Assembly (NCBI GenBank): GCA_016219235.1 | Contig: JACRBO010000635.1 | Coordinates: 1 to 6,877 of the forward strand | DNA from: Chloroflexota bacterium | GTDB taxonomy: Bacteria; Chloroflexota; Anaerolineae; Fen-1058 | Length of the DNA: 6,877 nt | Reading direction: 5' to 3' | Shown here: positions 6,106 through 6,877 of the stretch, one piece after another | Position numbering within the stretch: the first letter of the stretch is position 1 | Layout of the letters: each line of letters begins with the position of its first letter | Position numbers and translations under genes: made by a program | The notes under the pieces: model-generated | Told to the model about the DNA's origin: nothing | The model's database searches: none | The model's input: only the letters and a program-made list of their open reading frames with translations

Positions 6106-6127
6106 AAAATCCCAACACTCTGCCAAC
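6101..6127 (+). promoter_or_regulatory. Three CCAAC direct repeats at 11-bp spacing (candidate operator)
   Basis: CCAAC starts at 6101, 6112 and 6123, exactly 11 bp apart, so all three would lie on about the same face of the helix. A fourth copy lies at 6171 and two reverse copies (GTTGG) at 6047 and 6078. The site is about 90-120 bp upstream of a small BldC-like regulator. Its use as an operator is inferred from spacing and position only. Confidence 0.4.
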
Positions 6128-6164
6128 GAATATCAAATGTTATCAGGCCGCCTCATGTGCCATA

Positions 6165-6180
6165 ATCAAGCCAACTTGAT
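6165..6180. promoter_or_regulatory. Palindrome ATCAAG-N4-CTTGAT (candidate operator)
   Basis: A perfect 6-bp inverted repeat with a 4-base centre is framed by two direct copies of ATAATC (6162-6167 and 6179-6184). It overlaps CATAAT (6161-6166) and adjoins GATAAT (6178-6183), both possible -10 boxes for the regulator gene. No convincing -35 goes with either. Confidence 0.35.
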
Positions 6181-6218
6181 AATCGGCTAAACCCAGGCAC
6201 AACCAATTGAGGTCAGAT

Positions 6219-6440
6219 ATGAATAACACAGTCTTTGCCCAGCCAATGCAAACCACGCCCAACTTCGATTCACTGCTGACAGCCAAGGAGGCCGCGGCGT
6301 TCTTACGGGTCAGCGTGAACACGCTGGGCCGCATGGAGCAGCGCGGGCTAATCGTGCCGTATCGCACGCCGGGCGGGCATCGCCGCTACACCATCGCCAT
6401 GCTGCGCAGCTATCTGGAAGGCACGCGTGTTCAATCGTGA
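6219..6440 (+). CDS. Small BldC/MerR-like helix-turn-helix DNA-binding protein
   Basis: The 73-residue protein consists of a flexible start (1-18) and one winged helix-turn-helix of the MerR/excisionase type (HTH_17). Residues 19-68 run from LLTAKEAAAFLRVSVNTLGR to the wing RTPGGHRRY (49-57) and MLRSYLEG. There is no effector-binding domain. By size and by the LLT...RT.GGHRRY pattern it resembles BldC of actinobacteria, a regulator that binds direct repeats head to tail. Phage excisionases share the fold, but I see no integrase or phage gene nearby. The start is ATG 6219, with GAGG (6209-6212) 6 bases before it; the TTG at 6207 overlaps that site and is unlikely. Its TGA overlaps a GTG of the next frame (GTGA), suggesting translational coupling to the PAS protein. 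It is probably a transcription factor acting with, or downstream of, that sensor. Confidence 0.88.
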   Translation: MNNTVFAQPMQTTPNFDSLLTAKEAAAFLRVSVNTLGRMEQRGLIVPYRTPGGHRRYTIAMLRSYLEGTRVQS

Positions 6441-6877
6441 CCAACCGTGGCATCAGGCAGACTGCCCCGGTGAGGCCATCGGCGGCGAATGGCGAGGCCG
6501 TTATGCGAACGGACATCTGGCACGATGTAGTCGATAGTCTCGATCAACCCCAGTCCCCCCTCCATCAAGTTCTCCGCGTGATCCAGTGTAACCGCACCTG
6601 GGATGTGCTGGCGCACACCACGCAGCGCCCCGACCTGCAATCCGATCAGCTGCTGGGCCGACCGTTTCTTGAGACGCTCGGCGATTTCGATCGGCAGCGC
6701 TGGACGGGCATTTGCGCGCGCCTGCTCGACGGCGAAGAAGTCAGCTACTGGGCCGAGCTGGCCTGGCCCATGCCGGGCACGCGCCGCTGGATGGCGCTGA
6801 CGGCGCGCACCCTGTTCGATACCGAGGGTGAGACGACGGGCCTATCGTTTACCCTGGCCGACATCACCGATCGCAAG
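6437..6877 (+). CDS. PAS-domain sensor protein, N-terminal part (3' end outside window)
   Basis: The frame is open to the end of the window (147 codons from GTG 6437). The visible part is one PAS domain: RVIQCNRTWDVL, QLLGRPFLETL (71-81), DRQRWTGICARLLDGEEVSYWAEL, a strand RRWMALTARTLFD, and the closing ADITDRK (141-147), like the DITERK signature that ends many PAS domains. PAS domains sense ligands, light or redox state and are usually followed by a histidine kinase, GGDEF or further PAS domain. That part is outside the window, so the output is unknown. The start is uncertain. GTG 6437 overlaps the upstream stop but has only a distant GGAAGG. ATG 6503 has GAGG (6494-6497) at 5 bases and would remove 22 residues of unremarkable sequence. 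No signal peptide or membrane segment is visible, so sensing is probably cytoplasmic. Confidence 0.85.
   Translation, partial: MTNRGIRQTAPVRPSAANGEAVMRTDIWHDVVDSLDQPQSPLHQVLRVIQCNRTWDVLAHTTQRPDLQSDQLLGRPFLETLGDFDRQRWTGICARLLDGEEVSYWAELAWPMPGTRRWMALTARTLFDTEGETTGLSFTLADITDRK

Noticed and set aside
6219..6440. Phage excisionase with a nearby prophage
   Set aside because: The fold is shared, but no integrase, phage structural gene or attachment repeat is seen; the neighbour is a PAS sensor.

Overview
The window is ordinary bacterial chromosome of fairly high GC with densely packed genes. I infer a member of the Chloroflexota or a similar lineage. The basis is the mix of gene families, the coding style and the many 7-8 bp short tandem repeats between genes. 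Such repeats are best known from filamentous cyanobacteria and, as I recall, also occur in Chloroflexota. No ribosomal or other phylogenetic marker is present, so the assignment is tentative.

Layout. Positions 1-565 (+) hold the C-terminal part of cysteine synthase (cysK). Positions 697-1398 (+) hold serine O-acetyltransferase (cysE). Together these are the two enzymes that make cysteine from serine. They are separated by an octamer repeat array with an inverted second half that could form a long hairpin. Positions 1489-2706 (+) hold a BaiN/HI0933-type FAD-dependent oxidoreductase, preceded by a hairpin repeat element. A convergent junction follows, filled by twelve 7-bp repeats (2685-2768). 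The minus strand then carries, in its transcription order, a HAD-IIA phosphatase (5963-5097), rlmN (5000-3858) and a seven-repeat TPR protein (3750-2809). A divergent regulatory region (5964-6218) separates the phosphatase from a small BldC/MerR-like DNA-binding protein (6219-6440, +). Its stop codon overlaps the possible start of a PAS-domain sensor that runs off the window (6437-6877, +).

The most notable feature is how the short repeats are placed. At least five tracts of 7- or 8-bp units lie at gene borders, and several have entered coding sequence. They supply the stop codon and last residues of the oxidoreductase and of the phosphatase. They fill the upstream region of rlmN and extend its open frame. 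One tract sits inside rlmN as an in-frame insertion between the Fe-S cysteine motif and the GMGEP motif. A second lead is the 5' region of the small regulator, where three CCAAC boxes lie exactly 11 bp apart. This would fit head-to-tail binding on direct repeats as described for BldC. I see no mobile element, CRISPR array, tRNA or rRNA, and no clearly new multi-gene system.
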